NCBI GenBank assembly: GCA_937864535.1
Contig: CALMJS010000020.1
Location: 147,663-211,662 of the forward strand
Reading direction: 5' to 3'
DNA length: 64,000 bases
Source of the DNA: an uncultured Paracoccaceae bacterium
GTDB taxonomy: Bacteria; Pseudomonadota; Alphaproteobacteria; Rhodobacterales; Rhodobacteraceae
Made by a program: the position numbers and the translations under genes. Under the pieces are notes generated by a model that was not told the DNA's origin, searched no databases, and saw only the letters and a program-made list of their open reading frames with translations. Shown in pieces: positions 1 to 9,071 of this stretch. The stretch's first letter is position 1. Each line of letters starts with the position of its first letter.

Positions 1-2
1 CG

Positions 3-494
3 GCTTTGCCGGACAACCGCAATTTCCCGATGGCCTTGGCAACCCGGCTCGAACGCAACGGGGATTTCGACGGTGCGATCGCAATCTACGAGGGCATGTA
101 CGCCAAGAACGGAGACGATGCTGTGGCTGCGAATAACCTCGCGGCGATGTTGTCGGCCCATCGCACGGACGAAGAATCGATCCGCCGCGCCTGGGATGTC
201 GCCCGGCGGCTCAGCGGTTTCGATGTCGCTGCCTTTAAGGATACCTATGGTTGGGCGGCTTTCCTCGCTGGTGAAATGACGCTCGCGGTTCCGGCGCTCG
301 AGGCTGCGCGGGCTGGTTTGCCGCAGGACCCGTCGGTCGCCTTCCACCTGGGACAGGCCTACGCAAAGTTGGGCCAGGTGATCCAGGCAAAGGAACAGTT
401 CGAGGCTGCAATCGGCATGATCGACGGGGGCAACGCGGATTATCCCTATCTCAGGCCGCAGGTCGAACAGGCTATTGCGGCGCTGCCGCAATAG
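3..494 (+). CDS. TPR-repeat protein, C-terminal part (5' end outside window)
   Basis: The reading frame is open from the first complete codon, so this is the last 163 or so residues of a longer protein. It shows tetratricopeptide-type helical pairs, for example NNLAAMLSAH, AFHLGQAYAKLGQVIQAKEQF and a typical A-x-x-x-Y/F-E spacing. TPR proteins of this kind are commonly encoded in exosortase/exopolysaccharide loci, where they are thought to scaffold secretion or chain-length control. The export protein, outer-membrane barrel and exosortase that follow on the same strand support that setting. The exact family (PrsT-like or other) cannot be decided without the N-terminus. Confidence 0.75.
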   Translation, partial: ALPDNRNFPMALATRLERNGDFDGAIAIYEGMYAKNGDDAVAANNLAAMLSAHRTDEESIRRAWDVARRLSGFDVAAFKDTYGWAAFLAGEMTLAVPALEAARAGLPQDPSVAFHLGQAYAKLGQVIQAKEQFEAAIGMIDGGNADYPYLRPQVEQAIAALPQ

Positions 495-637
495 GTCGTG
501 CATCAATCCGAATGCGGATTTTGAGGTAAAATTGCCTCAGGTCCGGGCAAAAAACAGGGGCGGTCCGGGACAAAGGGCCGCCCTTTTTGCGCCGACGTGC
601 TAGAAAAATCCCCAATAATAAAATTTGTGAGGCAATG

Positions 638-1237
638 ATGTTGAGACCCTTTTTGACGGCTTGCGTGCTGTTTTTGTGTCTTTTGCCCGGGGTTGGGCGT
701 GCAGAATACAAAATTGCGTCGGGTGACACGATTCAGATAGAGGTCGTCGAGGATGCGACCTTGAACCGTACTCTGCTGGTTCTGCCAGACGGCTCCGTAG
801 ATTTTCCGGGCGCCGGGTCGCTGCGGGTGGCGGGTCTGTCGACCAGCACCGTTCAGGCCGCACTTTCGGCGGCACTGGCCAGCCAGTTCAACATCCGCCC
901 GACAATCTATGTCAGCGTTGTTGGTGTGTCCGAGCCGCAGGCCGAGGCCGTCGCTGCCAGCGCGCCTGAGGTCAATGTCTACGTCATGGGGGAAATCAAT
1001 AAACCCGGCGTGATCGAGGATGCGGATGATCTGACCCTGTTGCAGGCGATCGCGCAGGCGGGTGGCTTTACACGGTTTGCCGCAACCAAGCGCATTGAAC
1101 TGCACCGCATCGATCCTGCCACCCAGACCGAACAGGTCTTGCTGTTCAATTTCCGCAATGGCGGTGGCATCTCTGGTGCGACCGAATTGCGCGATGGTGA
1201 CGTCATCGTCGTGCCAGAGCGCCGTTTGTTTGAATAG
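638..1237 (+). CDS. Polysaccharide biosynthesis/export periplasmic protein (Wza-type, SLBB)
   Basis: A 199-residue secreted protein with an N-terminal signal sequence ending near GVGRA-EYK. The mature part begins with the Poly_export pattern (YKIASGDTIQIEV), and a second half (VYVMGEINKPGVIE ... LLQAIAQAGGFT ... GDVIVVPE) is a soluble-ligand-binding beta-grasp (SLBB) motif. Family members gate exopolysaccharide through the outer membrane. No lipobox cysteine is visible, so it is probably periplasmic rather than a Wza-like lipoprotein. I chose the second ATG of an ATGATG pair because GAGG lies five bases upstream of it. It is followed after 7 bases by the outer-membrane barrel gene, consistent with one operon. 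Confidence 0.9.
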   Translation: MLRPFLTACVLFLCLLPGVGRAEYKIASGDTIQIEVVEDATLNRTLLVLPDGSVDFPGAGSLRVAGLSTSTVQAALSAALASQFNIRPTIYVSVVGVSEPQAEAVAASAPEVNVYVMGEINKPGVIEDADDLTLLQAIAQAGGFTRFAATKRIELHRIDPATQTEQVLLFNFRNGGGISGATELRDGDVIVVPERRLFE

Positions 1238-1244
1238 GCTTGAT

Positions 1245-2546
1245 ATGAAACGGATTTTGGGGGCCGGGGTGAGTGTTTTCGCGCTCGCCACCTTGGCCGT
1301 TGCCGAAGATACGCAGTCCCTGACGGTCCGACTGGGCGCGCAGGCGGGGCGAAATCTGGATCTGACCGCCGGCGGACAGGCGCTGGGGAGCAGCTATTCG
1401 ACCGTTTTGTCCTATGTCGGCCAGAGTTCGACGCCGACTCTGACCTTTGGGTATGATGCAGAGACAGAGGTTGTCGGCGAAACCGCTGGTCTGCCTTCCG
1501 GTGGGCTGTCCGTCGGGTATCAGGGGGCTCGGACGGCGGTGTCTTTCGACGCTCGACTGGATCAGCAACGTGTTTCGGATTTGAATTATGCCCTAAATTC
1601 GAACGGATCGGTTGTGGCCTATCGTGGACAGGGCGTGCGCGAGGTCACATCAACAGGCCTCTCCGTTTCGTCCGGGCAGGACACGCCAGTCCGGTTTTCA
1701 TTTGATGTGGGTCGTACCGAAATCGGTTATCGGGATACCGTCTCTGCGGACTTCTACGGTTCGGTTAGCCGGTCGCTGACCGGGGCGGCGATTTTCGATT
1801 TCACCTCGATGACCTCGGCAAGTGCGCAATTCTCCTACTCTGACTATGTGGCCGATAATCTGCTCGCGACCCAGCGTCAGAGCCGTTCGATTGTTTTCGG
1901 CCTTTCGCAGCGGATCGATGCGATCACATCTGCCACTTTGACGGTGGGGGAGACGTCCTTGGAAACCGGTCTTGGTGGTGTGAGTGTCGTATCCGATGGA
2001 CCAAGCCTGAGCGCAGGTCTGGTTCGGGAACGGCAAACCGGCGAGGTTGGTCTGGAATTCAGCCGCGATCTGACCGCAACCGGACAGAGGCAGTCGCTGG
2101 AACTCAGTGCCAAGAGAGAGGCCCAGTCCAATGCCTTGAGCGGCAGTTTTGGGGTGACCAAGGGCGCTGCTCAGCGGGACTGGATCGGTGCGTTGACCTA
2201 TGGAGCGGAATTGCCCCGGCAGGATGTGTCCCTGAGCCTCAGCCGGCAGGTAACCGTGGATGACGATAACCGGGATGTTTTGTCCACGTCTCTGGTCGGT
2301 CGCCTGCAACATGAGTTTACCCAGGCCGATCGTCTTGATCTGTCAGTCGGTTTCAGCTCCTTTGAAGAGACCGCGTCGCAGACCGACCGCCTCGATATGA
2401 CCGTCAGTTATGATCGCGAAATGGCGCAGGATGTGCATGTGACTGCCGGGCTGTCCTATCGTTTTGCCGCAGTCACCGGCGAGGCCGATGGCGAGTCTCA
2501 GGCTGTCTTCTTGCGCATAAGCAAAGAGTTTGACACATCACGCTAG
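1245..2546 (+). CDS. Outer-membrane beta-barrel protein of the exopolysaccharide locus
   Basis: The 433-residue product has a signal peptide (MKRILGAGVSVFALATLAVA) followed by about 400 residues of alternating polar/hydrophobic strands with many Ser, Thr, Gly and aromatic residues. It ends in strands such as VHVTAGLSYRFAAVTGE and AVFLRISKEFD, as expected of a large outer-membrane barrel. Exosortase and EPS loci often encode such a barrel beside the export protein. Its place, 7 bases after the Wza-like gene, suggests it forms or supports the outer-membrane exit. It contains no recognised catalytic motif, so the role is inferred from context. Confidence 0.7.
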   Translation: MKRILGAGVSVFALATLAVAEDTQSLTVRLGAQAGRNLDLTAGGQALGSSYSTVLSYVGQSSTPTLTFGYDAETEVVGETAGLPSGGLSVGYQGARTAVSFDARLDQQRVSDLNYALNSNGSVVAYRGQGVREVTSTGLSVSSGQDTPVRFSFDVGRTEIGYRDTVSADFYGSVSRSLTGAAIFDFTSMTSASAQFSYSDYVADNLLATQRQSRSIVFGLSQRIDAITSATLTVGETSLETGLGGVSVVSDGPSLSAGLVRERQTGEVGLEFSRDLTATGQRQSLELSAKREAQSNALSGSFGVTKGAAQRDWIGALTYGAELPRQDVSLSLSRQVTVDDDNRDVLSTSLVGRLQHEFTQADRLDLSVGFSSFEETASQTDRLDMTVSYDREMAQDVHVTAGLSYRFAAVTGEADGESQAVFLRISKEFDTSR

Positions 2547-2573
2547 ACGAAGTTGATCCAAGGGATCCGAGCG

Positions 2574-3206
2574 ATGAAAACATGGCTGAAACCGGTGCCG
2601 ATGGTCATACTCGGCTTGGTTGGACTGTGTATTTTGCCAGAACTGATCATCCGGTTGGCTCCATATAGCGATTTCCTCCGCGGGCGTGTGTATCAGAATT
2701 TTGCGTTTTGGCCGGGGTTGCTGGTGGACTGGCAGCCCAACTATTTTGGTCAGCCGGTGCTGATGTTCCTGACATATGGTTTCTTGCACGCCGGTCTTTG
2801 GCATCTGCTGTTCAATATGATGACGCTCGTTTCGATTGGATCGCCCCTCGTCGCCGAGTTGGGCCAAAGGCGTTTTGCTGTTCTCTACATCCTGTCCCAA
2901 CTGGGGGGCGCGATTGGTTACGCTGTTTTGTCAACGCGCCCGCTCCCGATGGTGGGGGCTTCGGGCGCCTTGTTCGGGCTTGCCGGTGCGCTGCTGTGGA
3001 TGCGGTTCCGGGATGACCTGGAGACGATTTCCGTTTGGGACACTATCGAGGATATGTTCCAGCCCATTTTGATGCTGATCTTGTTGAATGTCGTGATGTT
3101 CTTCGCGATGGATGGTCAGTTGGCATGGGAAACCCATTTGGGCGGTGCGATTGCGGGGGCCGCGGCGATGGGTGTACTGTGGAGGCAGGCAAAACATCGA
3201 TCGTGA
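2574..3206 (+). CDS. Rhomboid family intramembrane serine protease
   Basis: A 210-residue polytopic membrane protein. It carries the rhomboid nucleophile motif GASGALFG (Ser within GxSG), an HxxxN-type segment (HAGLWHLLFNMMTL) and the catalytic histidine in a later helix (ETHLGGAIAGAAAMG). These form the Ser-His dyad of rhomboid proteases, which cleave membrane proteins inside the bilayer. The start is an ATG preceded by AAGGGATCCGAGCG. The gene lies 27 bases after the barrel gene and 162 bases before the exosortase gene on the same strand. Its substrate is unknown; an envelope protein of this locus is a reasonable guess. Confidence 0.9.
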   Translation: MKTWLKPVPMVILGLVGLCILPELIIRLAPYSDFLRGRVYQNFAFWPGLLVDWQPNYFGQPVLMFLTYGFLHAGLWHLLFNMMTLVSIGSPLVAELGQRRFAVLYILSQLGGAIGYAVLSTRPLPMVGASGALFGLAGALLWMRFRDDLETISVWDTIEDMFQPILMLILLNVVMFFAMDGQLAWETHLGGAIAGAAAMGVLWRQAKHRS

Positions 3207-3368
3207 CGGTCTCAGACTATGTGCCGCGAGTTAAGCAATCGTTGATGGGGGCCAAGAAATTATGTTGTCCCCGCACTTTTTTGTTATGCCCTTTGGGTTT
3301 GGTTTTTAAGAATTTGGTAATAGGGTCTTGCTAAGGTTTCTATGGCCGTTGTTTGAGGCAAAAAGTGC

Positions 3369-4964
3369 ATGTCTGATTTGAATGCCGCTTGGGGTACTGT
3401 TCCGTTACGGCGACGTGGTTTGGGTCTGTTTTGGCTGGCAATTGCGACAGTTGCTGCCGGATCTTATTTTTACGAAGGGTTGGATGCCTTGCTGCGGGCC
3501 TGGGCGACCCCCGAATATAGCCACGGGCCGTTGATTCCGGTGCTCTCGGCGCTCCTCTTCTTGCGTCAGCTAAAGTCCGAGCCGGTCCGGTCCGGCCCGG
3601 TCAATCGCTGGCCGGGTGTCGCACTGTTCGTTCTGGCGGTTCTTCTGGGCGCCCTTGGCAAGTTTTCGCAAATTTCAGACGTCGTGGCCTATGCCACGAT
3701 CCTCTGGGTCGGTGCGATTCTATTGATCAGCTATGGTTGGGATCAGGGCAAACACTTCTGGCCGCCGGTGCTGCACCTCGTTTACATGCTGCCGCTGCCG
3801 GGTGTGTTTTATTACAAACTCTCAACTTTCCTTCAGGGGGTGTCGTCCGAGCTCGGGGTGTCGCTCCTCGGTCTGCTGGGCATTCCGGTCTTTCTGGATG
3901 GGAATATTATCGACCTAGGCGTGATCAAGCTTCTGGTCGCAGAGGCCTGTTCCGGGTTGCGCTATCTCTTTCCGATCCTCAGCTTTTCCTATGTTTTTGC
4001 GGTGCTCTATCGTGGCCCGATGTGGCATAAGGCGGTCCTCTTGATCGCCGCTGCACCGATCACCGTTTTGATGAACTCTGTTCGGATCGCGATTGCCGGT
4101 ATTCTGGTCCAGTATTGGGGCTTGGGGCATCTCGAAGGGTTTTCCCATTTTTTCGAGGGTTGGGTGATCTTTATGGTCAGCGTGATCCTCTTGTTCCTTC
4201 TGGCTTGGGTTATGTTGCAAATGCAGAAAACCCGCCTGTCGCTGGTTGATGCTCTCGATTTGGACACCAGTGGGCTCTGGCCGCAGTTTACCCGCCTTGG
4301 CCTTGTTGAACCGTCGCGGGCCTTGGCGATTACGGCCTTCCTGATGGCGCTGGCTGCGGGTGTCTGGGAAATTCGTCCGACGCCGGATCAGCGTCTGGTG
4401 GATCGAGAACCCTTTGCTCTTTATCCTCGAACGCTGGGCGATTGGACCTCTCGGCCCATGCAGCGCTATGGGGTTGAACTGGAACGTGCCCTGGGTGCGG
4501 ATGACTACTACGGGGCCGTTTTCACCAAATCGCCTGATGTGCCCTATGTCGAATTCTTTTCGGCCTTCTATTACGACCAGACCAAGGGTGGGACGCATTC
4601 ACCTGAAATCTGTCTTCCGGGAAGTGGCTGGGAGATTTCCCGTCTGGAGCGTGTGGATATAGGACCCCAGATGGGCCTGTCAGAGCCGTATCGCATCAAC
4701 CGCGCGATTGTTCAGAAAGGCGAGTCGCGGATGTTGGTGTACTATTGGTTTGAACAGCATGGTCGCCATGTCGCATGGGACATCGAGGCGAAACTGATGC
4801 TGCTCTGGGACGGAATGGTGGTCCAGCGGACGGATGGGGCGCTGGTGCGTCTGACGACGCCTATCGTGGCCGGAGAAACCGAACAACAGGCCGAAATGCG
4901 ACTGGCCGAAATGTTCAAACATACGGTCGAGGTGTTGCCCCGGTTTGTTCCCGGCCTCGACTGA
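3369..4964 (+). CDS. xrtD: VPLPA-CTERM-specific exosortase XrtD with fused EpsI-type domain
   Basis: A 531-residue membrane transpeptidase-like protein. Residues 1 to about 290 form the multi-helix exosortase domain with the three catalytic residues visible: Cys194 in VAEACSGLRYL, Arg239 in NSVRIAIAG and His260 in EGFSHFFEGW. Residues from about 315 form the EpsI-like extracytoplasmic domain (RTLGDWTSRPM, YYDQTKGGTHSPEICLPGSGW, YYWFEQHGRHVAWD), fused here as is usual for XrtD. Exosortases process proteins with a C-terminal PEP-CTERM-like signal. XrtD is the Rhodobacterales type that recognises VPLPA-CTERM, and two such proteins are encoded at 17,300 and 34,686. A stem-loop terminator follows the stop codon. 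Confidence 0.92.
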   Translation: MSDLNAAWGTVPLRRRGLGLFWLAIATVAAGSYFYEGLDALLRAWATPEYSHGPLIPVLSALLFLRQLKSEPVRSGPVNRWPGVALFVLAVLLGALGKFSQISDVVAYATILWVGAILLISYGWDQGKHFWPPVLHLVYMLPLPGVFYYKLSTFLQGVSSELGVSLLGLLGIPVFLDGNIIDLGVIKLLVAEACSGLRYLFPILSFSYVFAVLYRGPMWHKAVLLIAAAPITVLMNSVRIAIAGILVQYWGLGHLEGFSHFFEGWVIFMVSVILLFLLAWVMLQMQKTRLSLVDALDLDTSGLWPQFTRLGLVEPSRALAITAFLMALAAGVWEIRPTPDQRLVDREPFALYPRTLGDWTSRPMQRYGVELERALGADDYYGAVFTKSPDVPYVEFFSAFYYDQTKGGTHSPEICLPGSGWEISRLERVDIGPQMGLSEPYRINRAIVQKGESRMLVYYWFEQHGRHVAWDIEAKLMLLWDGMVVQRTDGALVRLTTPIVAGETEQQAEMRLAEMFKHTVEVLPRFVPGLD

Positions 4965-4980
4965 GAGGCTATAATGAGAA

Positions 4981-5003
4981 AAGCGGGCCGATGGCCCGCT
5001 TCT
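4981..5003. terminator. Bidirectional terminator between xrtD and the convergent glycosyltransferase gene
   Basis: AAGCGGGCC-GAT-GGCCCGCTT is a perfect 9-bp stem with a 3-base loop, followed by TCTT on the plus strand and flanked by AAAA on the other side. It sits exactly between two convergent genes, so it can serve both. Confidence 0.8.
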
Positions 5004-5857
5004 TAACCTTTGCGATTGCGTTGATCCTTGAGGAACATCGCGAAAATTCGTGGTCCAACGACCAGATAGCGTCGCCACAGACGGCGCGGATTGCTCAGCA
5101 GCCGATAGAGCCATTCCAGACGGAGCTGCCGCATCGCCTTGGGCGCGCGTTTCTGGCGGCCGGTCAGGAAATCGACGCTGGCGCCGCAGCAAATGGCGCG
5201 GCCGTTGGTAAGGTTGCGATCCTTTAGATCGCGGGCCATGAATTCCTGTTTGGGGAACGACAGGCACAACAAGGTCAGGTCAGCGTTTGTCTGCTCGATG
5301 CGTTCGATGGTTTTTTGCCATTCGGTGCAGCCCGGCTGCATCATCGGAGCCTCGACAAACATCAATCCGGCATTGGGGAACCGCTGCCGCAGACGTTCAA
5401 AATATTTGGGCTGCGGGCCAACAACGGCAATTGTCCGATTGGCGCTGCGAGGGTCGTTCAACATATCGCGCACCAGATCGGCGCCCGGGTAGGCCATCAG
5501 ATCGGTGTTTTGCAGGCCGGCCAACAGGTCGATAATCTGGCTGTCGCACATGCACCAATCAGCCCGCTGATAGGCCGCGAGGGCATCAGGCTCTTGGGAG
5601 AGGCGCACAAAATGATCGACGTTCGGGGTCACCAGAAATTCGAACGACTCGTTTCTGGGCGCAAACATTTGCGTTAGCCATTGTTCATGGCTGCCAACAC
5701 TGAACGTGATGCCCAAGAAGTCTGCTCTATCCATTGGTTCGACGTGGTCCGGAACTCGCAAAGGGAGGGCGCTGTATGGCGCGAAAAATGACTTATCCTC
5801 CACCTTCACTGGAACACTCGCTTTCAACTGGCTAACAACTGCTGGGTCGTGGAACAT
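5003..5857 (-). CDS. WecG/TagA/CpsF family glycosyltransferase
   Basis: The 284-residue product matches the GT26 fold: VTPNVDHFVRLSQEP near residue 80, CDSQIIDLLAG, YPGADLVRDML, IAVVGPQPKYFERL and LCLSFPKQEFMARDL. The family transfers a sugar (N-acetylmannosaminuronate or similar) to a lipid-linked precursor at the inner face of the cytoplasmic membrane. A longer reading from 5,887 is possible, but the ATG at 5,857 has TAGGA eight bases upstream and is preferred. Its convergent position beside the export and exosortase genes suggests a role in the same exopolysaccharide. Confidence 0.88.
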   Translation of the reverse strand: MFHDPAVVSQLKASVPVKVEDKSFFAPYSALPLRVPDHVEPMDRADFLGITFSVGSHEQWLTQMFAPRNESFEFLVTPNVDHFVRLSQEPDALAAYQRADWCMCDSQIIDLLAGLQNTDLMAYPGADLVRDMLNDPRSANRTIAVVGPQPKYFERLRQRFPNAGLMFVEAPMMQPGCTEWQKTIERIEQTNADLTLLCLSFPKQEFMARDLKDRNLTNGRAICCGASVDFLTGRQKRAPKAMRQLRLEWLYRLLSNPRRLWRRYLVVGPRIFAMFLKDQRNRKG

Positions 5858-5987
5858 GATCACAATCCTATGTTGGACTATGAACATCTTTACTCACAAA
5901 GTATAACAAAAAGTGGGTTGAAATCGGTCTTTTTTACGAAGGCAGTCCAATACTGTACAGGCCAAAGATGCGCAACGCATAGGAAGA

Positions 5988-6015
5988 CAGAGCCTAAACC
6001 ATGGCTTAGGCTCTG
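5988..6015. terminator. Inverted repeat, probable terminator of the aldo/keto reductase gene
   Basis: CAGAGCCTAA and TTAGGCTCTG form a perfect 10-bp stem around an 8-base loop, 26 bases past the stop codon of the minus-strand reductase gene. There is no long T run, so termination efficiency is uncertain. Confidence 0.5.
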
Positions 6016-6040
6016 CTGTGCGGCAATTTTTGCTGAAACA

Positions 6041-7072
6041 TTAGTCAAGATCTGCGGATTTTGCCCAAAGGTTTATCTGCTCCTCCCGGGCAAATTCGTC
6101 GATCTGGGCGAGCTCTTCGGCGGTGAACTCCAGGTTGCCAATCGCGCCGCAGCAGTCCACCACCTGCTCGGGTTTCGACGCACCGATCAACGCGGTGGTG
6201 ATCCCATTGTCCCGCAGAACCCAGGCAAGGGCCATTTGGGCAAGCGTTTGCCCCCGACCGGCAGCGATGTCGTTCAGTGCGGCAATATTCGCCAAGGCGC
6301 GGGGGTTTAGCATATTGGGGTTCAGGCTCTTGCCTTGGGTGGCGCGCCCCTCTGACACGCCGGACAGGTATTTGGCGGTGAGCATCCCCTGGGCGAGGGG
6401 GCTAAATGCAATCGATCCAACGCCCAAATCTGCAAGAGTCTCCTTGAGCCCGTCCCGTTCCACCCAGCGGTTCAGCATGGAATAGCTGGGCTGGTGGATC
6501 AGCAGCGGCACGCCCATCTGCGACAGGATCACGGCAGCGTTACGGGTTTGCTGCGAATTATAGGATGAAATGCCGATATAGAGCGCCTTGCCCGAGCGCC
6601 AGATCTGTTCGAGCGCCCCCATCGTTTCCTCTAGCGGCGTATCCGGGTCAAAGCGGTGCGAATAGAAAATATCGACATAGTCCAGTCCCAACCGCTTGAG
6701 CGACTGATCGCATGACGCAATCAGATTTTTGCGGCTACCCCATTCGCCGTAGGGCCCGTCCCACATGCGATAGCCGGCCTTGGAACTGATGATCATTTCA
6801 TCGCGCAAGCCGGCGAAATCGGTCCCGAGGATTTCGCCAAAGGCCTCTTCGGCGCTGCCGGGCGGAGGTCCGTAATTATTGGCCAGATCGAAATGGGTGA
6901 TCCCGTGGTCAAAGGCGGTCCGGCAGATCGCGCGCTTGGTCTGGTGCGGCGTGTCGTGGCCGAAGTTATGCCAGAGCCCGAGCGAAATCGCGGGCAATTT
7001 CAGGCCGGACTTCCCGCAGGTGCGATAGATCATCCGGTCATAGCGGTCTGCCGCGGGGGTGTAATGTGTCAT
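6041..7072 (-). CDS. Aldo/keto reductase, YghZ/L-glyceraldehyde-3-phosphate reductase type
   Basis: A 343-residue soluble oxidoreductase, close to the length of E. coli YghZ (about 346). The aldo/keto reductase tetrad is visible: Asp and Tyr in FDLANNYGPPPG, Lys in IISSKAGYRMWDGPYG and His in DIFYSHRFDPDTPLEE. The C-terminal NADPH segment ALIGASKPEQVVDC is also present. The YRMWDGPYGEWGSRKNL stretch is characteristic of the YghZ branch, which reduces L-glyceraldehyde-3-phosphate and methylglyoxal. The ATG at 7,072 has GGAGAGAGCC upstream and gives the family N-terminus; the longer open frame to 7,144 does not. Confidence 0.88.
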   Translation of the reverse strand: MTHYTPAADRYDRMIYRTCGKSGLKLPAISLGLWHNFGHDTPHQTKRAICRTAFDHGITHFDLANNYGPPPGSAEEAFGEILGTDFAGLRDEMIISSKAGYRMWDGPYGEWGSRKNLIASCDQSLKRLGLDYVDIFYSHRFDPDTPLEETMGALEQIWRSGKALYIGISSYNSQQTRNAAVILSQMGVPLLIHQPSYSMLNRWVERDGLKETLADLGVGSIAFSPLAQGMLTAKYLSGVSEGRATQGKSLNPNMLNPRALANIAALNDIAAGRGQTLAQMALAWVLRDNGITTALIGASKPEQVVDCCGAIGNLEFTAEELAQIDEFAREEQINLWAKSADLD

Positions 7073-7204
7073 GGCTCTCTCCTCTGTTGGCGCTAACAAA
7101 CCCCTTGGCCCGCCGCGTTGCAAGCCCAACCGGCCCGCCCGCATGATGATTGCTCATTCCGGCCCTTGCCGCTATCTAGGGGCCAAGCAAACAAAGGATT
7201 CATG

Positions 7205-8860
7205 ATGGCCAACTATCAGTTCGTCTACTTCATGGACGGAGTGTCCAAGACCTATCCCGGCGGGAAGAAGGTCTTTGAAAACATCCGTCTGAACTTCCTC
7301 CCCGGCGTGAAAATCGGCGTGGTCGGTGTCAACGGTGCCGGTAAATCGTCGCTGCTGAAAATCATGGCCGGCTGGGACAAGGATTTCCAAGGCGAGGCCT
7401 GGGCCGCCGAAGGTGCCAAGGTCGGCTATCTGCCGCAGGAACCGAAGCTGGAAGAGAACCTGACGGTCCGCGAAAACGTCATGCTGGGCGTGAAGGCCAA
7501 GAAGGACATCCTCGACCGCTACAACGAACTGGCGATGAACTATTCGGACGAGACCGCCGACGAAATGGCGCGTCTGCAGGACGAGATCGACAGCCAGAAC
7601 CTGTGGGATCTGGACAGCCAGGTTGACGTGTCGATGGAGGCCCTGCGCTGTCCGCCCGATGATGCGATGCCTGCCAACCTGTCGGGCGGCGAACGTCGCC
7701 GCGTCGCGCTGTGCAAGCTCCTGCTCGAAGCGCCGGACATGCTGCTGCTCGACGAACCGACCAACCACCTTGACGCGGAAACCATCGCGTGGCTGCAAAA
7801 GCACCTGATCGAATATCAGGGCACCATCCTTTGCGTGACCCACGACCGGTACTTCCTCGACGATATCACCGGCTGGATTCTCGAACTCGATCGTGGTCGC
7901 GGCATTCCCTATGAGGGCAACTATTCCGCATGGCTGGAACAAAAGGCCAAGCGTCTGGAGCAGGAAGCCCGCGAAGACAAAGCCAAGCAGAAGACGCTGG
8001 AACGCGAACTCGAATGGATGCGTCAGGGCCAGAAGGCCCGTCAGGCCAAACAGAAGGCCCGTATCAACGCCTATAACGAACTGGCCGAAACGTCCGAACG
8101 TGAAAAGATCGGTCGCGCACAGATCGTGATCCCGAACGGCCCGCGTCTGGGTGGCAAGGTGATCGAGGTTGCTGGCCTGAAAAAGGCGATGGGTGACAAG
8201 CTGCTGATCGAGGACCTGTCGTTCGACCTGCCGCCGGGCGGCATCGTCGGTGTGATCGGCCCGAACGGTGCCGGTAAATCGACCCTGTTCAAGATGCTGA
8301 CCGGACAGGAACAGCCGGACGAGGGCACTGTGACCTATGGCGACACCGTCAAGTTGTCCTATGTTGACCAGTCGCGCGACGACCTCGACCCGAACGCTAC
8401 CGTTTGGGAGGCGATTTCGGGCGGTGCCGAACTGATTGCGCTGGGCGATGCCGAAGTGAACAGCCGTGCCTATTGTTCGTCCTTCAACTTCAAGGGTGGC
8501 GACCAGCAGAAGAAAGTCGGCCTGCTGTCCGGCGGTGAACGCAACCGCGTGCACATGGCCAAACTGCTCAAGGATGGCGGCAACGTTCTGCTGCTCGACG
8601 AACCGACCAACGATCTGGACGTGGAAACCCTGCGTGCGCTCGAAGACGCGCTGACCGACTTTGCCGGTTGCGCCGTTGTGATCTCGCACGACCGTTTCTT
8701 CCTTGACCGGATCTGTACCCACATCCTCGCCTTTGAAGGTGACGCCCATGTGGAATGGTTCCAAGGCAACTTTGAAGACTACGAAGAAGACAAGAAGCGT
8801 CGTCTGGGTGCCGATGCGCTGGAACCCAAGCGTCTGAAGTATAAGAAATTTAGCCGCTAA
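7205..8860 (+). CDS. ettA: Energy-dependent translational throttle protein EttA (ABC-F ATPase)
   Basis: The 551-residue protein has two ABC ATPase domains with Walker A motifs GVNGAGKSS and GPNGAGKST, and two LSGGERxR signatures. Walker B motifs (LLLDEPTNHLD and LLLDEPTNDLD) are each followed by a switch histidine (VTHDRYF, ISHDRFF). The approximately 80-residue linker between domains is charged and helical, and the N-terminus (MANYQFVYFMDGVSKTYPGG) is typical of EttA. The family binds the ribosomal E site and gates entry into elongation according to ATP level. AAAGGA precedes an ATGATG pair, and the second ATG gives the conserved N-terminus. Confidence 0.95.
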   Translation: MANYQFVYFMDGVSKTYPGGKKVFENIRLNFLPGVKIGVVGVNGAGKSSLLKIMAGWDKDFQGEAWAAEGAKVGYLPQEPKLEENLTVRENVMLGVKAKKDILDRYNELAMNYSDETADEMARLQDEIDSQNLWDLDSQVDVSMEALRCPPDDAMPANLSGGERRRVALCKLLLEAPDMLLLDEPTNHLDAETIAWLQKHLIEYQGTILCVTHDRYFLDDITGWILELDRGRGIPYEGNYSAWLEQKAKRLEQEAREDKAKQKTLERELEWMRQGQKARQAKQKARINAYNELAETSEREKIGRAQIVIPNGPRLGGKVIEVAGLKKAMGDKLLIEDLSFDLPPGGIVGVIGPNGAGKSTLFKMLTGQEQPDEGTVTYGDTVKLSYVDQSRDDLDPNATVWEAISGGAELIALGDAEVNSRAYCSSFNFKGGDQQKKVGLLSGGERNRVHMAKLLKDGGNVLLLDEPTNDLDVETLRALEDALTDFAGCAVVISHDRFFLDRICTHILAFEGDAHVEWFQGNFEDYEEDKKRRLGADALEPKRLKYKKFSR

Positions 8861-8882
8861 TTTCTGGTTTGTTCGATATGAA

Positions 8883-8908
8883 AAAGGGCGGCCTCGTGCC
8901 GCCCTTTT
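8883..8908 (+). terminator. Rho-independent terminator of ettA
   Basis: GGGCGGC-CTCGT-GCCGCCC is a perfect 7-bp GC-rich stem, preceded by A5 and followed by TTTT, 22 bases after the ettA stop codon. Confidence 0.9.
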
Positions 8909-9071
8909 GCGTTTGGGGCCAGTGCGCAAAAGTCACAGTCGCGGGTCTGGGCGGAAACCCCCACTTGTGATCGGTGGATTCCCGCCGATCGCAAATCCGA
9001 ATCGTTGCGAGCCGGTTGGTTTCTATGCCCAATCCATGCAACAAAAACACCGGGACGGTTTGGAGATTGGG

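Noticed and set aside
7172..8929. A 585-codon open frame on the minus strand across ettA
   Set aside because: It mirrors ettA exactly; high GC and codon bias at third positions open long antisense frames here. The plus-strand protein has every ABC-F motif and the mirror has no domain-like content.
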